This document shows positions 43,895 to 54,031 of a stretch of 64,000 bases of DNA, piece after piece. The notes below the pieces were generated by a model. It did no database searches, had not been told where the DNA came from, and saw nothing but the letters and a program-made list of their open reading frames with translations. Location of the stretch: positions 62,001-126,000 of the forward strand of contig JAKCPI010000953.1 of assembly GCA_023213315.1 (NCBI GenBank), in the 5' to 3' direction. The position numbers and the translations under genes were made by a program. Position 1 is the first letter of the stretch. Each line of letters starts with the position of its first letter. The stretch comes from Euborellia annulipes. Its lineage: Eukaryota; Arthropoda; Insecta; Dermaptera; Anisolabididae.

Positions 43895-44640
43895 AGGCCG
43901 TAATACAAATAGAAGATTAAATAAAAACAAGACTTGTTTTCGGCCCAAGGGGGGAGGGGGGGGGGGGGTAAAGGGGGTAATTACCTCTTTTTTGAGGAAA
44001 AAAATGTATTTTTAATGTAAAATTTTAAAAATTAATACTTAAAAATTTGATTTGTATTTATATTCTGGAAAGAAGTACAGAATGCCCTTTAAATTACCGA
44101 AATTAAGAAAAAAATGTGGGCTGTGCGACCAGTCACTCCAGATTATCCCCCCCTCGAGAAACACCTGGATCCGCCACTGTTTCGGCCCGAATTATTTTAT
44201 TTTCCTTTGTAGACGTTTCGGGGACTAAACGTCACCCATCTTCAGGACAAAGGTGTTAAAAAATTCTTAGCACTGCCTCCTTCAGTTGTTAAAAAAATTT
44301 CGAAAGCCGACTCGTCCCTCTCACATACAACGAGAAGGGCCATTTATACTTAAACGATAATAGCAGTTTTTATTATTTCACATGAGGCCCTCTCGTTCGG
44401 GGAAAGTATATATGCCTTTTTTGACACAGCCCCAGCTCTGATGATGGTCCAAACCCTCGGATCGAAACGTTAGCCGTGGGCTGAAAATTAATAAAGAAAT
44501 TAATTACATTGGCTGCATTTCCTTCTTGTTTTCTTACCTGTTTCAACATCTACTCTACAGCCATACATCCCCCTGTTACATGAAAATAAAATAATTCGGG
44601 CCCAAAACAAGTCTTGTTTTTATTTCATCTTCTATATATT
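43895..44640. repeat. Foldback with hammerhead-like motifs, hosting a MITE
   Basis: ATAAAAACAAGACTTGTTTT at about 43921 is reproduced inverted at 44606-44620 (CAAGTCTTGTTTTTAT), with TTCGGCCCGAAT/AATTCGGGCCC alongside. Between them are GAAACGTTAGCCG preceded by CTGATGATGG (44438-44475) and a CCTGAAGATGGGTGACG complement near 44240. A hAT-like MITE has inserted near the left arm. Confidence 0.6.
43946..44179. mobile_element. hAT-like G-tract MITE with 8-bp TSD
   Basis: The left end CAAGGGGGG and the right end GGATCCGCCACTG flank a G tract and a C-rich end. TTTCGGCC at 43938-43945 and 44180-44187 is an exact 8-bp target duplication. Interior shared with 42884 and 51908. Confidence 0.85.
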
Positions 44641-44784
44641 TTTGAATTCTATATATGTAAAAAACAAAAGTGAAGGGTTGAATGGGGGCATGCTACAGAC
44701 GAGAAATAAAGGAAAAAAAACATTGAGGTTATAAGGAGATATTCATAAATCTTTAACAAATTCAAAGAGTTAATTATTAAAAAC

Positions 44785-45129
44785 TAGGAACCGACCGAAT
44801 ATTCGGTTTCGGTTACGGTTTCGGCCAGTTTCGGCCAAAAATCATGGTTTCGGCCGTAGTTTCGGTTTCGGCCAGAAAGTAGCCGAAACTTGAGTCTTAA
44901 AAAAAAAAGGTCAAATGATTTGCACTTGAAGGAGAAAAATTTTTTGTCTCCTTAAAAAAAAGGTAAAATGATTTTCACGGAGGGGAAAAAAATTTCAAAA
45001 AAAAAAAATATAAATTTTTTTATAGGAAATACAAGTTTCGGTTTCGGTTACGGTTTCGGCGGAAACTAAGGTTGAGGCCGAATATTCGGTTTCGGTTTCG
45101 GCTGAAAATCTTGTTTCGGTCGGACCCTA
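44785..45129. mobile_element. hAT-like MITE with GGTTTCGG repeats, 8-bp TSD
   Basis: The left end TAGGAACCGACCGAA and right end GGTCGGACCCTA are imperfect inverted repeats, flanked by TTAAAAAC on both sides (44777-44784, 45130-45137). The interior is rich in GGTTTCGGTTTCGGC-type units, CpG-rich against the genome. An unoccupied homologous site exists at 22390-22450. Confidence 0.92.
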
Positions 45130-45329
45130 TTAAAAACATAAGGAAATTTCATTTCATTCTAAGATCGAAAAAATAGATAAAATAAAATAGGCTACTTTAG
45201 AAAATTACTAATATGCGTCAGTACAAGAGCGGAAAAATATTTTTCACAAATGTCGGGAGGGGGTATTTACCCCCCACCCCCTTGTATCCGCCCTTGCGTC
45301 AGTAACTTCCAATATTATACTTTTTTTTT

Positions 45330-45450
45330 TACTTTCTCTTACCTATATAGCGAGAAAGTATTGGATTCATGTCAAAAATCGATGTTGAGATTTTGATGAA
45401 TGTGTTTTGGGCAAGTTGTGTGCTGTGCGACCAAACTCCAGATTTTTTTT
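45330..45450 (+). repeat. Family A repeat with large internal deletion
   Basis: The small hairpin and TTGGATTCATGTCAAAAATC are joined to GTTGTGTGCTGTGCGACC near 45410. Confidence 0.75.
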
Positions 45451-46549
45451 TAAATATTATATAGCGATTCTATAAATTATCAAGATCTTTTTGATCGCTT
45501 TTTACTTTTTAAGTTCACTATCTCCGAGAATAAAACTGTTAGTAAATAATTGAAAATGAAAACTTAAATGGCGCTATTAAATAGCATTTTAAATTTTCCA
45601 AAAGAATTTTAATGTTACGACATAGTATTTAGTTTCAAAAATTAAATTAGGGATGATTAACGGTTATTAAAAAAAAAAAAAAAAAAAAAAACTAGAAATT
45701 GAATATTTCTTTACATGTTGTTTGCAAAGAGATGGTCCGTCTGAAATTCCCAAATAATAAATAAATAAATAAATAAAAAAGAAATAATGTCAGTTTAAGT
45801 TAATAAAATTTCCAAGGTTACAAATGATTAAAGAAGGATATTAAATTCCTCTGTTTATCCAACCTGTTTGAAATATTATTAAAATATAGTGGAACGGTAA
45901 AGATACAGTAGTTTCCTCGTGGTCACCAATTTAGGTTGAAACTGGTTAGAAATAAATCGTAAAATAGGAATAAATATCATTGCATGTTGGTTGAACGCCA
46001 TTTTTTTTTCTCCGATATCTACTTCGATTTGTCTTCCCCACCTTGTCAAATAAATAAATAAACTATCAAATTTAAAGTACTACTTGTTATAAATAAAATA
46101 GGCGGTCCCTCACGAAAATTTTCGAGGAAATATGTGACACAACTAAATATGAAGCAAAAAAAAGAAGCGATTTTATTTTTTTCAGACTCCATTGAAAGTA
46201 ACATTTTTAAAAATTGAAAAAAAAAAAATATATTAAAATAACAGAATTTTCGGGAAAGCCCCGGTTTTTCAATTTCGGAAATATGATCAAAAAACCGGTT
46301 TACCCGTTTTGGTTTTCAACGGTGTCCAAAACCTAAAACATACAGACATATTTTCTCTTTTATATAATAAATACAAAAATAAGTATATAATATATATATA
46401 TTATATACAACCCTAATATATAGTCCTATATTAGGGTGGTCCCTATTTATAGAGGTCGAAATTTTATTTTAGAAATTTATTAGCAGTAGATCTTTTCCAT
46501 TGCATTAAAAAATAATGTCTGCAAAATTTGAACTAATAACAGAAAGGAA
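45451..46549. other. AT-rich sequence, no gene seen
   Basis: Poly-A of about 23 at 45669, an (AAAT)n stretch near 45751, and a palindromic AT run at 46383-46408. No exon. Confidence 0.5.
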
Positions 46550-47030
46550 CATCGCCTTTGAACTTTGAGAATTTTTAAAATTTTCTTAAAACTAAACATT
46601 TCCCTTTGTTTTCGTTAACAAGGGACTAAATTAATTCATTATCATTCATCATTCCAATAAAACTAATAATTTATTACTTAGAATCCTTTATTTGTCTAAA
46701 ATTACCTTAAATAATAGACTACATAATAAACTAATAGAACTAGCATTTTACATGTTACATTACATGTCAAAAAAGCCATTCAATCTTTAAATTCTTGCCC
46801 GACCCTTGGTAGAGTATCCGCTTCTTGTGCTAGGGGTCTAAAAAATGCCCCATTAGGATGGAATAAATAATATTCAAGTTATAAATAAGAATGCGCCTTG
46901 AATTCTGATTTTAAAGAGAGATTGATTAAATTGTATCATCTGTCAAAGTTCCTCAGCATAATTCTCTACATTTCTTTTTCATTTCACAATTATTTGCCAA
47001 TTAGATTTTTCAGTTCGATTATATAAAACC
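46550..47030 (+). repeat. Dispersed duplication E, copy 2
   Basis: Homologous to 18665-18920 with an extra 170 bp in the middle (46740-46915), including GTAGAGTATCCGCTTCTTGT, which is faintly tRNA-like. It is followed by a family A scrap at 47028-47070. Confidence 0.65.
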
Positions 47031-47249
47031 AGATTTTTTGTGTCGAGATATGTTTAGTTTCCTTAATAAATAAGAAATTATATATAATATTTAAGATATT
47101 ATATACATCGCGTTTGTGAGCCGCGAAATTTATACAATTAAATATTTAATTTAATAATAATTAATTAATTTAGTTTCCCATAGCAAATTACATAGTTTCA
47201 AACTTGACCACTTCATTTCCAATTCATAAGTAAAAAGTAAAAAAGTCTG

Positions 47250-47460
47250 GTGTGTATTTTAAATGTTGATTGCTTGAAATAAACTATGATTATTTTTCGA
47301 AATTTTCATATTTGGATATTTTATACACAATAGAGTCCTAAATAAATACAAAAAATTTCATTAGAATTTTTAAAATGTATAAAAAGTTCCAAAGGGGTCC
47401 GATAGAAAAATTAACATTCAAATCCTCATTGGCTCTATGGAAGGAAGAACTTTTTCGGAC
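47250..47460 (-). repeat. Dispersed repeat H, copy 2
   Basis: Inverted match to 42478-42740, ending CATTGGCTCTATGGAAGGAA. Confidence 0.65.
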
Positions 47461-47479
47461 AATAATTCATTTCAATTGG

Positions 47480-47611
47480 CTACCAATTTAAATAAATAGC
47501 AATGGGGTCTAAATGGCCTCAGATGCCGAAAAAGAGTTTAAAAAAAAACTAATGTTGCGGGGCCCCATAAGCAATCGCCTACTCCGCCTAATTGGGCATT
47601 CCGGCACTGAT
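47480..47611 (+). repeat. SINE2 tail followed by hAT-like end
   Basis: AATGGGGTCTAAATGGCCTC and GATGCCGAAAAAGAG are the SINE2 tail. GCGGGGCCCCATAAGC, CGCCTACTCCGCCTAATTGG and TCCGGCACTG are the same element end as at 37556-37613. Confidence 0.55.
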
Positions 47612-48146
47612 GATATACTAGTATGTATATATATACATCTATCTTAAATTATATATAAATTTCCTGTAAGGTGCTTGTTATTTTATAGGAAATAAGAGTT
47701 TGAGGGAGACATTGTATTAACAGATTATAAACAGGAGGAATCCTGGCTAATAAATCAGGATTTAAAATGGTCTCGAACACAAAACATGCACTCGACCCAG
47801 GATTGAATGTAATAGTAATGGGGAATTCGGTTCTAGATGCAATCTCTGTTGTCTGACAAATTCCCCTAAAACGAGTAATGACTATAGATTAGGATTAGGG
47901 TTAGTATCTGATCTAGAGATAACGCATGGCCGAAAAATTCCTTTACAAGGAAATATGAATAAATTTAGCTCTTATTGAATTAATCGTTAACTTTACATGA
48001 ATCTATTTTAAAATATTTAGACAATAAATTTATCGCCAAAATAAAAAATTACATTTAAATGGTAAATAAATAAATCATGAGAAAGAGAGGAAAAAAATTA
48101 ATGAAATATCTTATTAGAATTGAAATGGATATTGGCTCTATCAAGA
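47612..48146. other. No gene seen
   Basis: AT-rich sequence. No exon or repeat recognised. Confidence 0.5.
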
Positions 48147-48190
48147 AAAATATGGTGTGACCAGTCGCACAGAACACAAGCACTCTCACA
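48147..48190 (-). repeat. Family A hairpin scrap
   Basis: TATGGTGTGACCAGTCGCAC and AGAACACAAG match one arm of the large hairpin only. Confidence 0.55.
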
Positions 48191-48324
48191 AGTGTGTTAG
48201 ACCAGCCCCAGATGTCTGTCCCTCTACTGGTTTAAATAGCGGCGGTCAAGAGATAAATTTTTCTTTAATATTTCTTAATTTGTTAGTGAAATGCACGGTC
48301 AAATTGCATATAAAAGCGACTGAG

Positions 48325-48450
48325 TTTTTGTTGGTGTAGGTCGAGGGTTCGGTGGCCTGGACCAATGGACAGCACACAGATGCCCCAGAATGACTGGAGA
48401 TCCCGGGTTCAATTCTCGGGGGCCATGGGGCGCTTGGTCCACCAACAAAA
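48325..48450 (+). mobile_element. tRNA-like core within a foldback (family T), copy 2
   Basis: TTTTTGTTGGTG and CACCAACAAAA are terminal inverted repeats. Between them GGCCTGGACCAATGGACAG is followed by CCCGGGTTCAATTCTCGGGG (box B). It corresponds to 32372-32516 in inverted orientation. Confidence 0.7.
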
Positions 48451-49659
48451 TATCTACTCACAACCATATTAAATAAATATATCGCCTGCTGAGAATCATA
48501 GTGGCGAAAGTCCGAAATTCAACAATTCGAGAAAATGTGTTTGAAAGTTTTATAAACATATAGCATTTAAATAGTCGGGCAACAATTAATGGGCGACAAT
48601 CAATAGCAAAGAATGGAAATATATTTTCGCTACTTCGGCACTTAAAAGAGAAGACGTTTCGTAGGCTTAACTCAAAAATTGAATTTTCGGACCATGATTC
48701 TCGACAGGCACAAAAAAATCTGCTATGACAGGACATCTCAAATAACGATAATTATTTATTTGGAAGAATAATTATTTTAATATCTCATCCCATAAGGTAT
48801 TTTCTCATGGCATATAAAAAGCGAATAGTCTACTTTTTCAGAACTAATAGATATGGAAATGGATACTGTATTCTAGTTATTTCTCCGAATGAAAATCATC
48901 ATTATATCACACGTCAAGTAAGCATGTAACCAAACCATTAAAAGGCGACATTATTTATGTAGAATATATGTACTCCATATTTGCACCAACAGCCATTAAT
49001 TTATTTATAGTCTAAGCTATTAGAAAGCCGAAGAAGAATGATATCAATGCGGTCAGGAGGGAGCTCTAATATAAATCTTGTGCAGAAATATTGGCTGATG
49101 CTAATTCAAATAAAAAGTGCTGACCAGAAAGTCAACAGGCGAAGACAGAGGAGAGCCCCCGGGGGCCGTTCTCAAGAGTCGTGTCCTTCTGCCATTCTTC
49201 GGGTGAGGCGTGCAGAGAAACGGTGGGAGGTCATTCGCCTTCGAAATCTCACCACGTTTTAAACTTCCTCCCACTCTCTTCCCGGGACGGATGCTGCACA
49301 TTCTGGTCCTCGGGGTCCCCAGGGACACACACACTCAATGCCAGAGAGATAAGTAAATACAAATGGTCAAGCCCATCAGTGCTAATCCTCCGTCTTATTT
49401 GACAAACACGCCGGTTTCTTTTTTTTTTTTTTTTTTTTTTTCAAAAACAGGAAAAATAAAGACAAGTCCTCTTGAATGGTTGCAATTATTATTTCGAGAG
49501 CAAATAGTTGTTTATATAATTTTAACAAAAATTTTTTTGGGTAACAAAAAAACTGCCTTATTTTTTACAATGCACTATCAAGAGAGAATTAACTTTTTGC
49601 ATAGAGTATTTATGATAAAATAACATGGGAATTATTTATATTATCACATTAATGATACC
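48451..49659. other. No proven gene; GC-richer patch 49120-49340
   Basis: A possible exon at 49139-49201 lies between GTCAACAG and CGG|GTGAGG and is open in one frame (start AKTEESPRGPFSRVVSFCHS), but its acceptor lacks a pyrimidine tract. Poly-T of about 23 near 49419. Other frames here overlap on both strands and are unsupported. Confidence 0.35.
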
Positions 49660-49980
49660 CAGCTGCGTAACTAGTCTTTGAGGGCGGCGGGGGGGGGGGG
49701 GGCGAAGCTCAACTGAGCTTTTTTTTTTAATAGGCAATACGAATCTCAATCGACCTTTCTTTTTTTAGTATTCGAATCTCGCTCGAGCTTTTTTTTGTAA
49801 TTTTTCTCCTGATTTGTGATATAAAATGAATTTATTATGAAATTTCAAAAAAAACGCCGGAGATTCCGGGAAAAAAGCCAGAGATTTAGGAAAGCCGGAT
49901 GCTTGAGGGGCGCCAAAAGCTTGATGCCCCTGGGGGGGGGGGCGAGCGCCCTCCTTCGCCCCCACCTGGATACGCTACTG
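49660..49980. mobile_element. hAT-like G-tract MITE, 7/8 TSD
   Basis: The left end CAGCTGCGTAACTAG and right end CTGGATACGCTACTG are imperfect inverted repeats. ATGATACC (49652-49659) and ATGATATC (49981-49988) differ at one base. G tracts occur at both ends. Confidence 0.8.
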
Positions 49981-50011
49981 ATGATATCTTAGTTTAATAA
50001 TTTTAAAGAGT

Positions 50012-50258
50012 CTACTACTTTCTTCGCCTTTATTATTTCCGCGGTGCGGGGTCGGCTGTCCTTACTTTACCCCTCCATTCTACCCTTCATTTGTTTTTGC
50101 AACTGGAAAGGAATAGAACAGGCCGGCCAGTCGCACGGTCTGACGTGTATTGAAAAGAAGGAAGAGACAGACAAAGAACAGAAGAACTGCCAGTTCCACC
50201 TCGGGTAGCTCGTTGTCGACATGCGTGGAGTACCCACAAGATGTGGACCCATGAGCAA
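50012..50258. mobile_element. Retroposed fragment with 16-bp TSD (repeat P)
   Basis: AATAATTTTAAAGAGT occurs exactly at 49996-50011 and 50259-50274, bounding a 247-bp insert. This length of direct repeat is typical of LINE-mediated insertion. The insert begins CTACTACTTTCTTCGCC and has TTCCGCGGTGCGGGGTCGGC, sequence shared with coding exon eC. No poly-A is visible. Minus-strand frames inside it are not recognised. Confidence 0.8.
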
Positions 50259-50349
50259 AATAATTTTAAAGAGTACTCGCTCTTATTTTTGGACATAAAT
50301 ATATTCTCTATACAAAATGTTATTTTTCTTAATTTGCATCCATGATATC

Positions 50350-50475
50350 ATGAGCCCCTGAAGGCTCGTGCCCCCCCCCCCCCCAGAAAACTCCCCGAAC
50401 CCAAAAAAATTAAGTCAATATAGGGCTTTCCAGGCCCCCCGGAGGATAGCTGGTCCCATGGCCCCCCAGCCAAAT
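50350..50475. repeat. C-tract and GC-rich segment
   Basis: A C tract of about 14 at 50370, then GGCCCCCCGGAGG. It resembles a fragment of the G-tract MITEs but without definable ends. Confidence 0.35.
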
Positions 50476-50876
50476 TTTTTAAAGAGCATCTAAAAAATAA
50501 TTGATTTTTTGAATTTTAATCAAAATCATTAGAGAGAATTTTGAGAAAATCGAAAAAATAAAAAAAATAAAAAACTGAAAAAGTTCATCAGTAAAGTACT
50601 AGTACTCCTTGGTCGATTTTGTTCAAAAGCTTCGTGTCACTTCCCATTGGGATGCCTAACTTAAATATAAAATTTCAACATCCTAACTTAATTCCTTCAA
50701 TCTTAAAATTGAACACAGACAGACAGACAAACCATGTCGCGAAAACCACTTTTTTTTTTATTAAGAGGACCTCAAAACGTGTATATCCATCAAAATCTCG
50801 ACATCGAATTTTTGACATGAATAAGGCCTACTTTCTCCATATATTAACATATATAGAGGTAAGAGAAAGTAAAAAA
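50476..50876 (-). repeat. Family A repeat, left half missing
   Basis: From TTAAAGAGCATCTAAAAAAT through ACATCGAATTTTTGACATGA to the small hairpin ending GGTAAGAGAAAGT. Confidence 0.8.
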
Positions 50877-51740
50877 TAGTTACTCACCAAGTCCCATGAG
50901 CGGAGAATGACATCATGATCCTTCATTTATACATATGGAAATTTTATAATTCTAAAATTCAAACCATCTCGGGGGAGGGGGGCTGAAACCCTCGCCTGGC
51001 TTCATGCCTGCTAAAAGATTTTTTTTTATTTTAAAAAAATTGCGGTATAATAAAGCATAAAGTTTACTTGAATAAATAAACTTAAAATAGAATAAACTAA
51101 ATGAATAAAAAAAATTTATTTTGCATATGAATAAAATAGTAAAAATTTTAAAATCAAATTTCAACACTTAGGTCCAAGCAAGCAAGCTTTATTTATTTTT
51201 ATTTTTTTTCACATCGAGTTTCCTCTTCTTTCATTTCCTTCCCATTGTCGCTCGCTTTTGGTTCCAAGTAAAAGATCCTGTGATTAAATGATTAAGCAAA
51301 AGATGAATCTTTATTTTTTTTTTTTTAGTCAGCTATTTAATATAGTTTACCATATAGCATATGGGAACGTCTTCCTGACTGACCACACTTGGGAACAGTT
51401 GTGACAGTTTTTAAAGAAAGACACTTAACACAATGATGTTTGTGTCTGTCATAAATTCATTCGCTTTTGTCAGCGTCGCCTTTCGGGACACTCTTTGCTC
51501 GTCCACAGACAAAAGACTGGTCATAATGGTTATCTTTTCTTTCTTGCTGGTCATCTTGCCCCCCCATGAAGAGCGAATACAGTTCCGGAGAGGTTTTTAA
51601 CCTCTCACGCCCACCCTCTGCAAAAAGGGTGCATCCGGAAGGTGAACGAACTTTGAACAATAAAATTGAAAACGATCTTCTTACAAAAGTGAACTTGTTT
51701 CGTATTATTCGACTTTCTTTCTCAATGAAGGGTTCTTTTT
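50877..51740. other. No gene seen
   Basis: Mixed sequence. Overlapping frames at 51457-51778 on both strands (one beginning MFKVRSPSGCTLFAEGGRER on the minus strand) have balanced composition, but no recognised domain or splice sites. Confidence 0.4.
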
Positions 51741-51760
51741 TTTACTTTCTCTTACCTAGA

Positions 51761-52228
51761 CAGTGGAACCTCTCTTAACGAGGATAATTCGTTCCAGAAT
51801 CATACTCGTAAAGAGAAACACTCGTTATGCGAAACAATAGCATTCTCCCCCAACATGCGCACAAATCTGGACTTCCCCTCTCCTTGCCACTAGTTATGCG
51901 AAACGTTCAAGGGCGGATTCAAGGGGGGGGTAAAGGGGGTAATTACCCCCCTGAGATTTGGAAAAAAATACTTTTTTTCGAAAAAAAAATGTATTTTTAA
52001 TGTAAAATTTTAAAAATTAATACTTAAAAATTTGATTTGTATTAATATTCTGGCCAACAAGTACAGAATGCTCCTTTAAATTACTGAAATTAAGAAAAAA
52101 TGGGTGCTGTGCGACCAGTCACTCCGGATTTCCCCCCGAGAAACACCCCTGGATCCGCCACTGGAAACGTTGCTCGTTAAGCTAGTCTTTTACGATTTGT
52201 TTTGCTCATTAAGCGAGGTTCTTCTTGT
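51761..52228. mobile_element. Pogo/Tc1-like MITE hosting a hAT-like MITE
   Basis: The left end CAGTGGAACCTCTCTTAACG and right end CTCATTAAGCGAGGTTCTTC are imperfect inverted repeats of the type seen in pogo/Tigger-like elements. The outer parts (51761-51907, 52164-52228) contain TTATGCGAAAC motifs. A 256-bp element interrupts it. Confidence 0.75.
51908..52163. mobile_element. hAT-like G-tract MITE with 8-bp TSD, nested
   Basis: Ends CAAGGGCGGATTC and GGATCCGCCACTG. GAAACGTT at 51900-51907 and 52164-52171 is exact. The interior is shared with 42884 and 43946 (ATACTTAAAAATTTGATTTG). Confidence 0.92.
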
Positions 52229-52304
52229 ATATATATTTTTTTTCAAGAAAATATTTAATAGATAGATATTGTCTTTTGAATTCATTGAATCCATAAAGAG
52301 CCAT

Positions 52305-52475
52305 CGGGCCTTGGTGTAGTGGTTGGCTTGATGATATAAAAACAAAGGGTCGCGGGTTCGCATCCCGTCTCATGCGATAGTGATTTGCTTCATAAAAATT
52401 TATTTCTTTTCTTTTTAATTCGTTTAAGGCCTTTTTCGACATCGGAGGCCATTTATAAAATTTATTGCATTTTAA
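52305..52475 (+). mobile_element. tRNA-like SINE head with an inverted SINE2 tail
   Basis: Box A CTTGGTGTAGTGGTTGG and box B-like CGCGGGTTCGCATCCC form a clear tRNA-like head. GTTTAAGGCCTTTTTCGACA and TCGGAGGCCATTTA further on are the SINE2 tail in the opposite orientation, so two pieces are juxtaposed. Confidence 0.65.
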
Positions 52476-52490
52476 TATAAACCTTAATAT

Positions 52491-52727
52491 CATGGGCGTA
52501 GCCAGGGGGAGGAAGGGGGCCATTGCCCCCCCTGGCTTGTCCAAAATTAAAAAAAAAAAACAAATATATATTTTTTCCATGGGGAATTTTTTTAACGCCC
52601 CAATCCACTACATTAAAATTTTTATCTAAATAAATAATTAATAATCTATGTATATATTAATTGCAACCCCCCACCTCTCGCCCTAACGAGAGGTTGCCCC
52701 CTAACAAGATGTCTGGCTACGCCCATG
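52491..52727. mobile_element. hAT-like MITE (GGGCGTAGCCAG ends), 7/8 TSD
   Basis: Ends CATGGGCGTAGCCAGG and CTGGCTACGCCCATG are near-perfect inverted repeats. CTTAATAT (52483-52490) and CTTAATGT (52728-52735) differ at one base. A long minus-strand frame at 52209-52580 crosses three unrelated repeats and is not a gene. Confidence 0.88.
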
Positions 52728-52735
52728 CTTAATGT

Positions 52736-53614
52736 ATAAAAAAAGTTCTCGTTGAATGGTAAAAAAATTTGAAAGTTTTTATTTCCTTGCGTAATTTTTT
52801 TTCTATTATAACCGATGGTCTCTGACTAAGAAATAAGAAATGATAAAAATAAAACATTTTATTTCAACTAAAAAATAAAACATCTAGGCCTATTAATAAA
52901 AAAAAAAAAAATTAAATTTTTCGGGATAATATATAATATTATTTTTAATGATCTTTATATTAGGATTCGAATATGAAATCAAAATCACTTTTCAAACTTT
53001 TGACATAAGGTATTTAATTTAAAATTTAGAAAATTAATTATTAATTATTTTATTTTGATAAAAATTTAAAAATTGTTCTAATTTAATTCGATCAAACTGT
53101 CATCTTGAGTTACTAACTTCTCGGCTAATCTATTTTTGATAATTTCACATCTTATTATCTTTGCCATGGATCCTACAAGTATTTTAGGGGGGTAAAAGAC
53201 ACGTGCTTTGACAGTTCTATGATATTTTAATCAAATATTATTGATTTATTTTAAAAAATTACTTTATTTTTTGTGTGAATTTAATTCTTATAATGATATT
53301 TATTAATTATAAATCTTCTAAATCAATCATATTAAAAAATAATGCATTTATTTTCTCATCTGATTGCAAGGTTAGTATTTGATATTCACTTTTAAATTAC
53401 TTTCTTGTTAGAAAACTATTCTATTTAAATTCTTAATTAAATAAATAATAATATAATTTCCAAATTTTTAATTAAAAAAAAAAATTTCTTTTTATTAAGA
53501 ATTAAATTCAACTCTTGTCATGTAGAAATAATTTTTTTTTTCTTAATACAAATTAATATTTATATAGATTTTCTCATTATAATACTAATATTTATTTTCT
53601 CTTATTAATTTCAG
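52736..53614. other. AT-rich intron, no repeat family seen
   Basis: From here to 55 kb family A and SINEs are absent. The sequence is very AT-rich, with pyrimidine tracts near each exon. Confidence 0.55.
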
Positions 53615-53721
53615 AATCTCATTCTAATTTCAACTTGTTCGTCGAGCTCCATGAAATAGAATTTTACTTGACGTGTGTTGTGACTTGGGAATTAAGTCAA
53701 TTTTTCTACTCCGGGCTGAAG
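53615..53721 (+). CDS. Exon eA, alternative to eB
   Basis: Acceptor TTTTCTCTTATTAATTTCAG and donor GGGCTGAAG|GTTAGT. One frame is open throughout (after two bases: SHSNFNLFVELHEIEFYLTC, ending FFYSGLK) and fits the one-base phase of e3. The start resembles eB (AATCTCATTCTAATT against AATCCCATTCTAATT), so eA and eB are probably duplicated. eA is 107 nt and ends in phase 0, so splicing to eC or eE gives an early stop. It would therefore yield a truncated product or belong to a noncoding transcript. Confidence 0.5.
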
Positions 53722-53968
53722 GTTAGTATTTAATATTATTATATTATAAATCTTATTTATTCCATTTGGTGAGTTTATTAATACTGCTTTTTAGAAAATT
53801 GCTTATTAAAAATCTCTATTCTTCCTTTTGAATTTAATTAGAAAAAATAATTTTATTTATTTATTAAGAATAAAGTGTCATGCTAACTATCTTGAATTTT
53901 TAAAACATATTTATAATCATTTCCATTTTGTTATTATAATATTAACATTTTTTTCTCCTTAATTACAG

Positions 53969-54031
53969 AATCCCATTCTAATTACTACTTGTCTTTGAGT
54001 TCATCTCAACATTTCCTGCAATTTCCATTTG
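53969..54031 (+). CDS. Exon eB, phase 1-1 coding exon
   Basis: Acceptor TTTCTCCTTAATTACAG, donor TTCCATTTG|GTGAGT. 63 nt, open in the e3 phase, encoding ESHSNYYLSLSSSQHFLQFP followed by F. It ends with one base (G), so it joins eC in frame. As a symmetric exon it could be skipped or included without changing frame. Serine-rich and polar; no domain recognised. Confidence 0.55.

Noticed and set aside
49363..49623. Plus-strand frame of 86 codons
   Set aside because: Opens with a poly-phenylalanine run from a T tract; the rest follows AT-rich composition and has no splice support.
52209..52580. The longest minus-strand frame (123 codons)
   Set aside because: It crosses the end of a pogo-like MITE, a SINE head and a hAT-like MITE. 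No domain, and the boundaries are set by repeats.
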